This document shows positions 22,179-31,271 of a DNA stretch of 64,000 nucleotides, piece after piece. The notes under the pieces were generated by a model, which was given only the letters and a program-made list of their open reading frames with translations, searched no databases and was not told where the DNA came from. The stretch is from NCBI RefSeq assembly GCF_947507565.1, contig NC_089180.1:434001-498000 (forward strand), given 5' to 3'. The stretch comes from Oscarella lobularis. Its lineage: Eukaryota > Porifera > Homoscleromorpha > Homosclerophorida > Oscarellidae. The translations under genes were made by a program, and so were the position numbers. Every line of letters begins with the position of its first letter. Positions within the stretch are counted from its first letter, which is position 1.

Positions 22179-23834
22179 ATGGCTCAAGCCTTTGTGGAAG
22201 TATCAAAGTTCTACGTTAACGTCTCCGACGTGGCCTGCCAATTGAAACTCCCCGGAAACACAGAACCAGGAGGGCGAATCTCGATCGCACGCGTAGGCTG
22301 GAAATCGTCATCTCAGTACCACACTCAAGTATCTCTCGATGAAAGCGCACAAGGCCGCGAAGGCGTGCGCATTGTCATCTTCCCCTCAGCCGCCCTACCA
22401 ACAGACGAACATCAATATCAGTTCGTCTACGTTGACGCTTCAGGCGAAGCACGCGTGGCAAGCCAGCCGTTTGCCTTCGCGGAGACCTCGACCGACCTGG
22501 ACAGTCTGTCTTCGTACGAAGTAATCGACGAGAGTCGGACAACGGACGCTTCTGAAACCAAGCGGTTTCAGGCGGGGAGTGTCGGGAAAACTTTCGAAGT
22601 CGAAGACTTGGTGGAGGGAAATTCCCCATGCGGAAGTCTGGCGACTCCGGCTCAAAATACCGATGATGCTACCGTGGAAAAGACTCCCAACGATGATGAT
22701 GATGACGAGAAGAGTTCGCCACCACCTGAAATTCATCCTACGTCATCATCGAGTTCGAGTTCTGATGACGAAGATGAGGAAGTTGATGATAAGGAAGCGG
22801 CTCGCCTTTTGGAGGAAAATGCCAAGGATGTGGCTCGTGTTTCTGAGGAAAATGTGAAATTTCTTACCGAGCAAGTGACAACGTTCAATGGTCAGCTGGC
22901 GGGTTTTGTGTTTGTGGATAGCGTATCACGTGGAGACGAGTTCAATTGCATTAGGAAATTGTGGAAGAGTGAGAAATTGGCTTACGAGAAGGCGGAAAAG
23001 AGAAATTCTGAGATGTCAGAAAAGGTGCTAAAAGAGAATGTCGAATTAAACGAAAAAATGGAGAGTCTTATCAATCGGATTGAGTTACTCGAAAAGGAAA
23101 AAAATGAAGAGATCGACCCATTGAAGAAGAAGCTTGAATTGAGTGAAAACCAAGTGCTGAATCTAACGGAGAAGTTAGAAGAAGCGGAAAACGAATTGAA
23201 AGAAAAGCACGAAGAGTGTACCGACCTCTTTCGCAAGCTGGGCGAAATGGAAGGCCAGCGTGCCGTACTGGACGAAAAACTCGAATTGAAGGAAATTCAG
23301 ACTGAAGTTCTCTTCTCTAAAGCGATGGGAAAAGCGATGGGAAAAGAGATCACCTTGCCGAAGAAACGGAGTGCTGGCGACGAACCAATTCAATTGCGAA
23401 GCGCTTCGTTGGATTTTCAGGATATCACCATAGCAACGCCGCCGAGTTATCAACGTCCCGGAGGCGATCTTTCCCTCGGCGAAGTTTCGCTTTTGAAGTC
23501 GGAGAAACGACGCGAAAAGACGAAGAAAAAGTCGCGTGATGACGGAGACGAGGATCGACGTCATCGTCGTCGTCATAGACATCATCGGCGTGACGACGAT
23601 TCCAGCTGCGGCGGCGTGGAAAGAGAAGAAAAACGAGAGCGACGACGACGAAGAAAGAAATCGCCGCCCATCGTCGCCGTCGTCGTCAAAGCGACGACCC
23701 TTCCCTCCGCTCCCCCGGATGACGACAACGAAGAATTGCCGTCGCGATGTCCTGTTTGCGAGAAACCGTACGCGTCCAATTTGGACGCCGTTTCTCGACG
23801 TCGACACTGCGAAGAACATTTCAAAGCGTGTTAG
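22179..23834 (+). CDS. TAX1BP1/CALCOCO-family autophagy receptor-like protein, intronless, 551 aa
   Basis: One uninterrupted exon. Residues about 3-105 are a SKICH domain (FVEVSKFYVNVSDVACQL ... ISIARVGWKSS ... YQFVYVDASGEARVASQPF). An acidic serine-rich linker follows, then a coiled coil at about 195-375 and a basic Arg/His/Asp-rich stretch. The C-terminal zinc finger at 524-551 has the pattern C-x2-C-x15-H-x3-H (CPVC ... HCEEH). SKICH, coiled coil and C-terminal zinc finger is the layout of TAX1BP1, NDP52 and CALCOCO1, receptors that tie ubiquitylated cargo to ATG8 proteins. YEVI at 113-116, flanked by Ser/Asp/Glu, is a candidate LC3-interacting motif (inference). The ATG at 22179 is chosen because SKICH starts at once. 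Confidence 0.8.
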   Translation: MAQAFVEVSKFYVNVSDVACQLKLPGNTEPGGRISIARVGWKSSSQYHTQVSLDESAQGREGVRIVIFPSAALPTDEHQYQFVYVDASGEARVASQPFAFAETSTDLDSLSSYEVIDESRTTDASETKRFQAGSVGKTFEVEDLVEGNSPCGSLATPAQNTDDATVEKTPNDDDDDEKSSPPPEIHPTSSSSSSSDDEDEEVDDKEAARLLEENAKDVARVSEENVKFLTEQVTTFNGQLAGFVFVDSVSRGDEFNCIRKLWKSEKLAYEKAEKRNSEMSEKVLKENVELNEKMESLINRIELLEKEKNEEIDPLKKKLELSENQVLNLTEKLEEAENELKEKHEECTDLFRKLGEMEGQRAVLDEKLELKEIQTEVLFSKAMGKAMGKEITLPKKRSAGDEPIQLRSASLDFQDITIATPPSYQRPGGDLSLGEVSLLKSEKRREKTKKKSRDDGDEDRRHRRRHRHHRRDDDSSCGGVEREEKRERRRRRKKSPPIVAVVVKATTLPSAPPDDDNEELPSRCPVCEKPYASNLDAVSRRRHCEEHFKAC

Positions 23835-24068
23835 ACTCGATCTCATATAGCTGCAGCTGACTGCGATCCTTTTGTTTTTATAAGATAAAACCCACCTGGT
23901 TTGTCCTATGCATGCATCATTATGCTTTTTTGTGTTAGTATACGCACTATCATCTAATAAAACAAAGACTATTTGGAAAGGGCAAAAATGACTAAAAAAT
24001 CGCCGCAGAGGGACGAGCTAAAATGAAATAAATTATATTTGATACTATCATCATCATCATCATCTCAA
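23835..24068. other. Converging 3' ends
   Basis: Between the stop of the TAX1BP1-like gene and the stop of the TMEM185-like gene. AATAAAA-type signals near 23957 (plus) and a (CAT)n run at 24049-24062. No coding content. Confidence 0.4.
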
Positions 24069-25288
24069 TCAGGCTGTTCTATAGACGTTATAGGAACGAC
24101 TGTCTCTTCTTTCTTTCTTTCTTTTTACGTCACTATCACTACTATATTTAATTTCTATTTTTAGATCCTCTAATCGCGCCGGTGACGTCTCCCTTTCTTC
24201 TTCTTCTTCTTCTTCTTCGACTGCCTCGGCTGAAAAGGATATATTCCCGTATTCTTGTAACCACGGTAAGCAAATTAATAGACTATTGCAGAAACTCTTC
24301 TGCATCCCAAACCACCCTATATAATAAAAGTGACTTGTTGGTTAAATTATAATGAATGGGTCTCTTACATTGATTTCCTCCGCGATGTAAACATGACGTC
24401 AGCAGGAGTGCAAATAAGGCAATGTGAAGCGATATGAAAACAATTGCGTATGGAATGTCAACGTTGTTATCAACCTTTTCAACGAGAATAGCCTAAAAAT
24501 GGAAAAGTAAAGATAAATACGAAAGATAGAAGATAAAATTCTATACTATAAATATGATGGCTGTGATGTAAGCAATTGTAAAGAGGAGAGCCAGTACGAG
24601 ACCCAGTTTTTGGCCCTCAGGGAGAACGTTGTCGCTGTGATAGATGAGACAGGCCCAAATAATGAAATAGAGAATGACAAATCCGAGTACACACAATTCA
24701 ATCCACAAAGGAATCAAAACAAGCTATTTTATTATTGGCTAATTTTGAGTGGGGGATTGAGTATTTCTTCTTAGCTTACTTGCCAGTCCCAATTTATGAA
24801 ATTATCAAGACGCAAACTGAGAAAAATAATCTGTAGAACGTTGGAAAGAACAAAAATTTCAAACTGAAGAGGAAACGGCGTCGCAATCAAAAATTTTCGA
24901 ATTTTTTGACGTCACGTTACCTCGACATTTCTATCATTTCTCCACGCCCAAATGCAGGCGATCAGAGTGGCGACCAATAGAAAAAAGAGAGGCGAAAAAG
25001 CCGTTAGCCACGTCACGCGACTTCCTTCCGCTTTGACGCACGTCAAAATTTCGAAAATGAAGAGAAACGTCTGAAGAGCGGCGCTTATCACCATCGAACA
25101 AAAATCCTTAGTCGACGAATCGATGCGACTTCTAAATAAACGACAAGACATGATCGCGATTGAATTATTGATCTGTGGGCGTGGTCTTTCCTTTGTTTGC
25201 ACCAGGCGGCGATTCCTGTGGCGCAGCCGGCAAAGACGAGTCCTTTCCATAGCCACAGAGGTACGAAGCGTCTCGTCGTTGCAGCCAT
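24069..25288 (-). CDS. TMEM185-like multi-pass membrane protein
   Basis: Minus-strand exons give hydrophobic segments in the order of TMEM185A/B: FVPLWLWKGLVFAGCATGIA, SAALQTFLFIFEILTC, WLTAFSPLFFLLVATLIACI with WAWRNDRNVE, NVLQIIFLSLRLDNFINW, LVLIPLWIELCVLGFVILYF, a TM pair around 24450-24590, and the C-terminal CLPWLQEYGNISF matching the family's FLREYGNIS. An acidic/basic tail ends at 24069. The family has no defined biochemical function. The usual first membrane segment before FVPLWLWK is missing, so the start (ATG about 25288) may be a truncation or the real one. The start lies about 40 bp from the divergent FAM124-like gene. Confidence 0.7.
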
Positions 25289-25326
25289 CCGGGAGTTCTT
25301 CCCCTCTCAGGCACGTGCAAGACAAC

Positions 25327-27259
25327 ATGGCCGAAACGCGTGTTCCCCCGATCGCTCACGAGGAGCTTCTTGGCGCTCGCGACGACGCTCGCCAAGGCGA
25401 AGCGACGCACGACGAAAACGACGCGAGCTCGGCCACCGCCAGCGCCGTTCGACGCCCCGTGTACGTCGTCAAAAGCGACGGAAGCCAGAAACGAATGGTA
25501 AGCGAACACTAGCGACACAGAAAGGACTCGAGCGGTCAGATTAATGGTTTCGGGAGGTAATCGCGCCTGCTCGAGAGCACGAAGCGGTTATGCGAGAGAG
25601 TTTTACGTTACGATTGTCGAATGCAACTCGACACCAATGGGGAGGGGGGTTTTTTAGTGAGTACGATCGACTGACTTGTAGCTCAGAGCCCCTTGCTTCG
25701 TTTTCATAGCTTTTTTGGTGTACACCTACATAAGTGAATGACTCACCACGCCATCTGTTTGATATGTGCTAGTTTCTTAGCTGAGATCTATGTCACTGCC
25801 TTAGGCCCTTTTTTTTGTTGGATATACCAGGTAGAAGGAAGTCACGAGACTTCCTTCCATCTAGCAATGTTCATTATCTATAGCAAGGGATATTGCTATT
25901 GTATGTAGTATGATTGCTCAGTCTAAATGAACCCTAATGTGTAGAGTCAATATTATCAGCGTCTTAGTTCGCGTGCTGGGATATACACAGTATACCACTA
26001 ACGTTTGCTGAGAGAAAAAAAGGGCTCGTTTTTTACCCTTTCTGTTCTCAGATCACTGCCTTTTGGGACTCGGCATCTGTCAGCGTAACCGGTCGCGATT
26101 TCTACGGCATGGTGACCGCCGAACGCGTCAACACGGACCACGCGGACAAGCTCGCCGGCGCGATCGAGAGCGCTTCGAAGCACGTGACCCCGCTGCTATC
26201 CAATCAGGAACGGCTCACCGTCGTACTGCGCTTCGACTCGAAGGAGCACTACGACGCGATGGGAGCGGAATTGAAAGCGGGCAAACTCCAACCGTTACTA
26301 CCCCAAATAACCGGATACGAAATAACCCGTCTAGAATGTAAGACAGAGACTAAAAACGATTATTCATTTTTTATTTATGTTTATTAGCGATTTTTCAAAC
26401 TGCCGCCCACTCGCTCGCACACGTCGAAATCAAACCGCTTCAATTCCAATTCGCTCACGTGATATCCGCGATTGATACGATGATCGGACGCTTCAGCGAA
26501 CTTCTCAACTTCATGTCGTTCACATGCAAAAGCAATCCGCCGTCGAGCGTCGCTCTTCCGGCACTCGAAGAACAGCACGTGATTAACGATGATGACGCCG
26601 CCGCTGACGTCATCATCGACGCGAGCGGCGATATTCCGTCGTCGTCGTCGAAACGATTTCGAATCGAACAGGTATCCCTATGCATTCTTCTCATCGTTCC
26701 CGCGGATCTCGACGCGCACGTGCGAACGATGTGCCGCGCGTTCGCCTCGCGCTCTTTCTATCGCGTTCGCGCCACGTCCGGCATGACCCCGTTGCAGCGG
26801 TACGAAAAGTACTACGCCTATCCGCACGTTCCCGAATATCCCCTCTCGACGCTTCCCCTATTCGGGCTCTACGCGCGACCGCGTTCGTCCGGCGGCGGGG
26901 CCGGGACCGAGAGCGCCGCCGCGTTGAGACTCAATATGTACGTGAGCTGCGATCTCGTGATCATGGAGCAGTTCTATTCGAGTATATTGGATCAGCGGCC
27001 GTTAAAGGGGCGCGAGGGTCGTCGATTTTTTCTCATCTATTCCCTCTCGTCGGCGCTTGCGTCGAACGTCGAGTTGTATATCTATTATTGTCCCGAGTGT
27101 GAGATTGTCGTCACCGAGGGCGTGACGTTGCATTTTGTTGTCGCTGATTTGATGCTCGCCGCCAATCAGCTCGGCGAGAATTTGCTGAAGAAATTGGGAC
27201 CGAGTAGCTATATGACCGTCGATCCGCAGGAGCACTTGGTCGTGCTGCACTCGATGTGA
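25327..27259 (+). CDS. FAM124-like protein, 442 aa
   Basis: Three exons (25327-25497, 26052-26337, 26388-27259) join in phase with no break. The N-terminus is acidic and alanine-rich, followed by RPVYVVKSDGSQ. Exon 2 reads ITAFWDSASVSVTGRDFYG ... ERLTVVLRFDSKEHYDAMG. Exon 3 ends with an alpha/beta region (YPLSTLPLFGLYA, LRLNMYVSCDLVIMEQFYSS, RRFFLIYSLSSALASNVELY, DPQEHLVVLHSM) whose wording resembles the FAM124A/B domain, a glyoxalase-fold-like family of unknown role. VYVVKSDGSQ at the end of exon 1 also resembles the start of RRM1; since phases continue cleanly into exon 2 I prefer one gene. The 554-bp first intron is long for this window. Confidence 0.55.
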
Positions 27260-27404
27260 GAAATGATGACGAAAAATATACTGTACCTTTGTCTCCCAGC
27301 TGAAGTCGCCCGAGAATTCGTCTTTGTACGTGATCGATACCTAGGGGGAGGGGTTCTGTCGACGGCTAGATTTTAGTCTTTCTTGTCTCGCTCATGTCTC
27401 CGTC

Positions 27405-27600
27405 CTTTGTTGTGACGTCATCGCGTAGGCCTAATAAGTATCACATGATCTCCACTCGGATTATTGATTGAATACACTTGTGACGTCATGTAGGCTCTAG
27501 TGATCACGTGATCTCCACGCGGATTATTGATTGGTTACTCTTGTGGGTAATTAATTAATTATGACATGATCTTTGATTACACTTGTGACGTCATGTAAAC
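27405..27600. repeat. Degenerate ~65-bp repeat with TGACGTCA palindromes
   Basis: Three successive blocks begin GTGACGTCAT (27413, about 27480, about 27588). The first two continue with TAGGC, CACATGATCTCCAC or CACGTGATCTCCAC, and GGATTATTGATTG. TGACGTCA is the cAMP-response-element palindrome and CACGTG an E-box. They lie in the 3' spacer of the FAM124-like gene and downstream of GPATCH11; whether they are bound is unknown. Confidence 0.65.
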
Positions 27601-27617
27601 TCTAGTTCTTCTAATCT

Positions 27618-28606
27618 CTAGTCGTGAATGTCTTTACTTTTTCCGGGGCACGATTGATCCATCCATGTCTTCAACATCTGGATTATTATATAAGATAAGT
27701 CCATGTTTATTAATTATTTATTTACCTTTATACTGAATGCAGTAGCAGTGCTTGTCCCGTATGTAGTCTGTGATGTCTTCTAATTGCTGAGGTAACTAGA
27801 TATTGACGATATTGATTAAATTCCAGGAGAGAGGCTGTACTTCCGGTTCAGCCAACTTCTCGTAGTCCTCCTTTTTGTCTCTTCCGGTCACGGAAGCTGG
27901 CCAGTACCATTCCTCGACGTGAGTTAAGTTCTATTAGGAGATATTTGCAAATGGGCTTTGTATCTCTAATTTGTTCTTTTCACCTTTGCCTGGTCCAACT
28001 CCCAGCACGCTTGCTGACTTTTCTTGACGTCTCTTTCGATTTCGACGTCGCTATACTTGCTGCTCATTCGTCGAAGAAAATCCCCGCGATTCATCTCGTC
28101 TACTTTGATCTTCGTCTCAGCGAGAGCGGACGTGAGACGAGCCTTTAAAGTGGCCCGCTTTTTCGCCTCACTTTCACGACCAACACCACCCCGATCTAAA
28201 AATAATATATAAATATATAATGTTTATATGTGTATAGTACCTGTTTTGATTTTTACTGCGACAGGTTGTGCTCTCCCACCCCCTGACGAAAAAACGTTAA
28301 TTTAATTTTTTAATTACTTAATTGAATTTGAGGATTTCTTTCTACCGTCTTTGCCTAATCCCATTCCCTTCACGTAACCCATTTTTTCCAAGAGTGCATA
28401 GCCCTTGTTGTCACGAGTCCGACGTCTCGTTTCTCTTTTTCGATCTGTTTTACGGGTTTTCTCGTTTCTTTTTGGCGCCGTTTCGTCTCCTCTTCGATCT
28501 TTCGCTTTCGTGCGACTCTCTTGTCGAAAACGAGTCCCGGGCGAGTGTCGACGGCCAAAAAGGCACTGGACATGTAGTCGTCTTCTTCTTCCATCCGGGC
28601 GTCCAT
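27618..28606 (-). CDS. GPATCH11: GPATCH11 homologue
   Basis: A G-patch protein with a conserved C-terminal domain of unknown function; G-patches activate DEAH-box helicases in RNA processing and GPATCH11 is also reported at kinetochores. Start at ATG 28606 or 28594 (EEEDDYMSSAFLAVDTRPGL), then IEKEKRDVGL, the G-patch (NKGYALLEKMGYVKGMGLGK), small exons, KKSQQACWELDQAK, EEWYWPA, TDYIRDKHCYCIQY, and the last exon DQSCPGKSKDIHD with stop at 27618. Between RDVGL and NKGYALL about 6 residues are missing and the frame changes by a few bases, so either a micro-deletion or a sequencing slip lies at about 28415. The other exons are well kept. Confidence 0.75.
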
Positions 28607-28692
28607 AAACGTTATCCTGGACGTCGAAATCGAGAAGAAGGAGACCGTTCTTAGCGAAATTACGCTGCCCGACAGCCGAACCGAGCTCGGAC

Positions 28693-28805
28693 ATGTCTGA
28701 CGACGAGTTTGGAGATTTTTCCGGCTCGTCGTGGGTCGAAACCGACTCTCGAACGACACAGATATACGGGCATCAGATAATGACGTATACTATGGCCCGT
28801 ATATG
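28693..28805 (+). CDS. Possible first exon with an FGDF motif
   Basis: Plus-strand ATG 28693 reads MSDDEFGDFSGSSWVET and on to a GTAAAC donor at 28806. DEFGDF resembles acidic-phenylalanine motifs that bind clathrin-adaptor ear domains in aftiphilin-type proteins. No further exon is found and the next 150 bp are AT-rich, so this is either a first exon whose gene is lost or chance. It would be divergent from GPATCH11. Confidence 0.35.
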
Positions 28806-28961
28806 GTAAACGTCATCATCCAAATTTACTACTGTATGAATACACTACCATCAAATAATAATAATAATAATAATAATGATTAAAATAAGGTTATGCATCA
28901 AGCGAGAGGCCTTCTCTAAAATGAAACGATCTATAAAAAAGTACTGAAATAGAAAATAACG

Positions 28962-29308
28962 CTATGGATTGCTATCAGAAAGTGGTAGAAAAAGTTTCTT
29001 CTCGCGAGACGAGCCGTCGCCGTCGTTTTCCGACGATTGATCGGACGCTTCCGTGTTCTTGCGTTTCCGTCGTTTCGCCAGCGGCGCAAAGGCGACGTCG
29101 CGCAGCACAAAGCCCTCTTTCGCCGCCATATGAAAGGCATTCAGCGTCACACTGACGGCCAATTCGACGGAACGCTTTCGCGACGACCCCAAGAGACCGG
29201 GCGTCATGAGAGGAGAGCTGAGAACCTCGTCATCGATGCTATTCAACCACGTGTGAGACAGAGCTTGATAGACAGTAAGTCTTCTCTTTGGATCAACAGT
29301 AAGAAGAC
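28962..29308 (-). CDS. MSK (RPS6KA4/5-type) kinase, C-terminal exon only
   Basis: After the acceptor at 29309 the exon reads GLLTVDPKRRLTVYQALSH, SPLMTPGLLGSS (the conserved MTPxxLGSS segment after the C-terminal kinase domain), then FHMAAKEGFVLRDV and APLAKRRKRK. The last is the nuclear-localisation signal that marks MSK1/MSK2, nuclear kinases for histone H3 and CREB. A charged tail ends at 28962. All catalytic parts are missing. The exon upstream in the same transcription direction belongs to a DsbA-like gene and ends in matching phase. Confidence 0.75.
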
Positions 29309-29401
29309 CTAAATAGATATGAACACACATATTTACTGAGCCAGTGGTGAGATCTAGAAACAAATGTACCATTATTGCCGTGGACTAAATACGACATGTA
29401 C

Positions 29402-30008
29402 CTTTCTGGTTCTTGAGAATCTGCCAAGTGAAATAAATGGTTATAAGCAGATATCAATCAAAATATTCTTACCAGTGTGACAAACGATGAATAGACAGAT
29501 GGTTTGCATTTCGTTAACATCAATTGATGCGCTGTCTGAGCGACAAAGAACGACTGATAATTAAACCTGAAAAAATCAATTTCCGACGTGTCAACAACAA
29601 ATAATTCAATTAATTAAGGCACGCGCGGAAGCGGGAACATGTGAATTTTGAGAGTCACTTTCCCCACGTACTGCTTCGCCACCTGGAAAAACAAACACTT
29701 CCGTAATATTTCTAAGTCATACATATACAGTACGTCATCTGACGCTTTGCAGAACGGGCCAATTCGCCTGGCATTCGGACGAAAGACTACGCAGAAAGAC
29801 TCGAGCACTACAAAACTGCTGCTCTTGTGACCTACAGGTCGTAGAAGGCGTCGATGACGATGTCGGAGCCGTTTTGGAGAGTGTAGCCTTTTGGGGGAGA
29901 CAAAAGGAGGCTGAGCGGCGAAAATGAGGCGCGTTTGGAACCTACCCAAAGGACGCGAGGGAACGGGAGTCTGCGCAGAGGCACGTTCGAGAAGAAAAAG
30001 AAGTGCAT
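29402..30008 (-). CDS. DsbA-like thioredoxin-fold protein, 5' part
   Basis: Minus-strand exons in phase read KGYTLQNGSDIVIDAFYDL, CQANWPVLQSV, VAKQYVGKVTLKIHMFPLP, FNYQSFFVAQTAHQLML, CKPSVYSSFVTL, and ILKNQK. The order beta strand, helix after the active-site position, KVxLxxHxFPLP and FxxAQxAH is typical of DsbA/thioredoxin-like fold proteins. Only one cysteine is visible at the active-site position, so redox activity is doubtful. An exon upstream (about 29950-30020) is Ser/Arg-rich and may carry the start. The C-terminal part is replaced by the MSK exon. Confidence 0.5.
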
Positions 30009-30290
30009 AAGGCTATTTCCGGTCAAAACACGTCACAGGCGTACGCACGCTAGGTCCACTAAATTTTTCTTCGGCGAACTTCATCGCCTCATTTACACCC
30101 CATTCAGGGCCTCGACCTTTCACATTTGATCTGATAGCCGCGCATTCTTTCTAGGAACGTTGGCGTGGACCGCACAAAGCAGTGCTTCCGTGACGTGACG
30201 TCAGCCAACGTCACACCCCCGTACATCCTTTACAGAAGAACGAAACGCTTGGCATTCCATTCAGCGCTGTCCACTCGCGCAGAGCAAACA

Positions 30291-31242
30291 ATGGAGGCGT
30301 TCGTCAAAGCATATGACGTCGACGACGTCCTCGGCGAAGGCGGTTTCGGCACCGTGTATCGGTGTCGCGCGAAAATGAACGGACGCGCGTACGCGGCGAA
30401 ACGAATCGATCCGTCGAAGATCAAGAACGCCGAAGACGAGGAGAAAGTCAAAGCAGAAATAAAAGTAAGAGACTTTTCCGTATATTAGCCTATAGGACAT
30501 CCAGCGGCGTTTTTACCGTAACTCTAAAGATGACTCCCCTATATATAGCACAGGAAGGGAAGTTTCTACAGAAACCCTCTTCTCTCGCACGGTACTAGTT
30601 CGTTTCCTCGTTGCTTTGGGACGCCTACGCGCGTGGTGCGGAAATACTTCCGCCGTCGTTCCTTTGCGAGAAAAACGGAGTAGGGAGATCCTGCTGCGTT
30701 TATTTCGCGCAGAAGGTGTGCAAGTTTAATTCAAAAGATATTCAAAAGGTACTCTCTACACATGCATCTGTGCATCTCCTTCGCAATGGAGCTTCTCATT
30801 CTATATACACCTCCATTTGACTCGACAACGAGATCATAAATTAGATTGTTTATCGCAACGTGCAACGTGTCCTTTCATTAGCTAAAATGCACATAGTCTT
30901 CCGCATTCCTATCCCGCGGTCCAAGCACTCCCTGGTGCCAAACATCCCGGGGATGATGCAGCACGCATCTCATTATCATTCCCTATTTACATATTCAATT
31001 CTTTTTTCAATTTCTTTATCTAGATCTGCGGCATGCTTTGCCACCAGCACGTCGTACGCCTACGACGCTGCTTTTCCGACGACGAAAACTCGCACATGCT
31101 CGTCTTCGAGCTTCTCGAAAGCGGCGAACTGTTCGATCTGATTGCCAGCTGCGATACGTACTCGGAACGCGACGCTCGGCATTGCATTAGGCAGGTTCTA
31201 CTCGCCCTCGCCTATCTCGAAACGAAAAGGATTGTGCATCGG
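30291..31242 (+). CDS. CaMK-group protein kinase, N-terminal half
   Basis: Exon 1 (30291-30464) begins MEAFVKAYDVDDVLGEGGFG and contains the glycine loop GEGGFGTVY and catalytic lysine in AYAAKRID. Exon 2 (31024-31242) reads CGMLCHQHVVRLRRCFSD, SHMLVFELLESGELFDLI, YSERDARHCIRQVL, and KRIVHR, stopping just before the expected DLKPEN. The gatekeeper region FELLxxGELFD and YSExDAxHCIxQ match CaMKII/CASK-type kinases. The following GTAAGA donor leads into the 9-bp minisatellite, and the first exon beyond it is not kinase sequence. So the activation loop, C-lobe and regulatory tail are missing. The 560-bp intron between exons holds no recognised feature. Confidence 0.75.
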
Positions 31243-31271
31243 GTAAGAAAGGATGTGGGAAGTCGTTGAAT

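Noticed and set aside
23175-23846. 223-codon minus-strand frame opposite the TAX1BP1-like gene
   Set aside because: Shadow of the coding strand; low-complexity Ser/Phe composition mirrors the coiled coil codons.
26680-27102. 140-codon plus-strand frame inside the FAM124-like exon
   Set aside because: Arg/Ala-rich shadow in the wrong frame of a CpG-rich exon.
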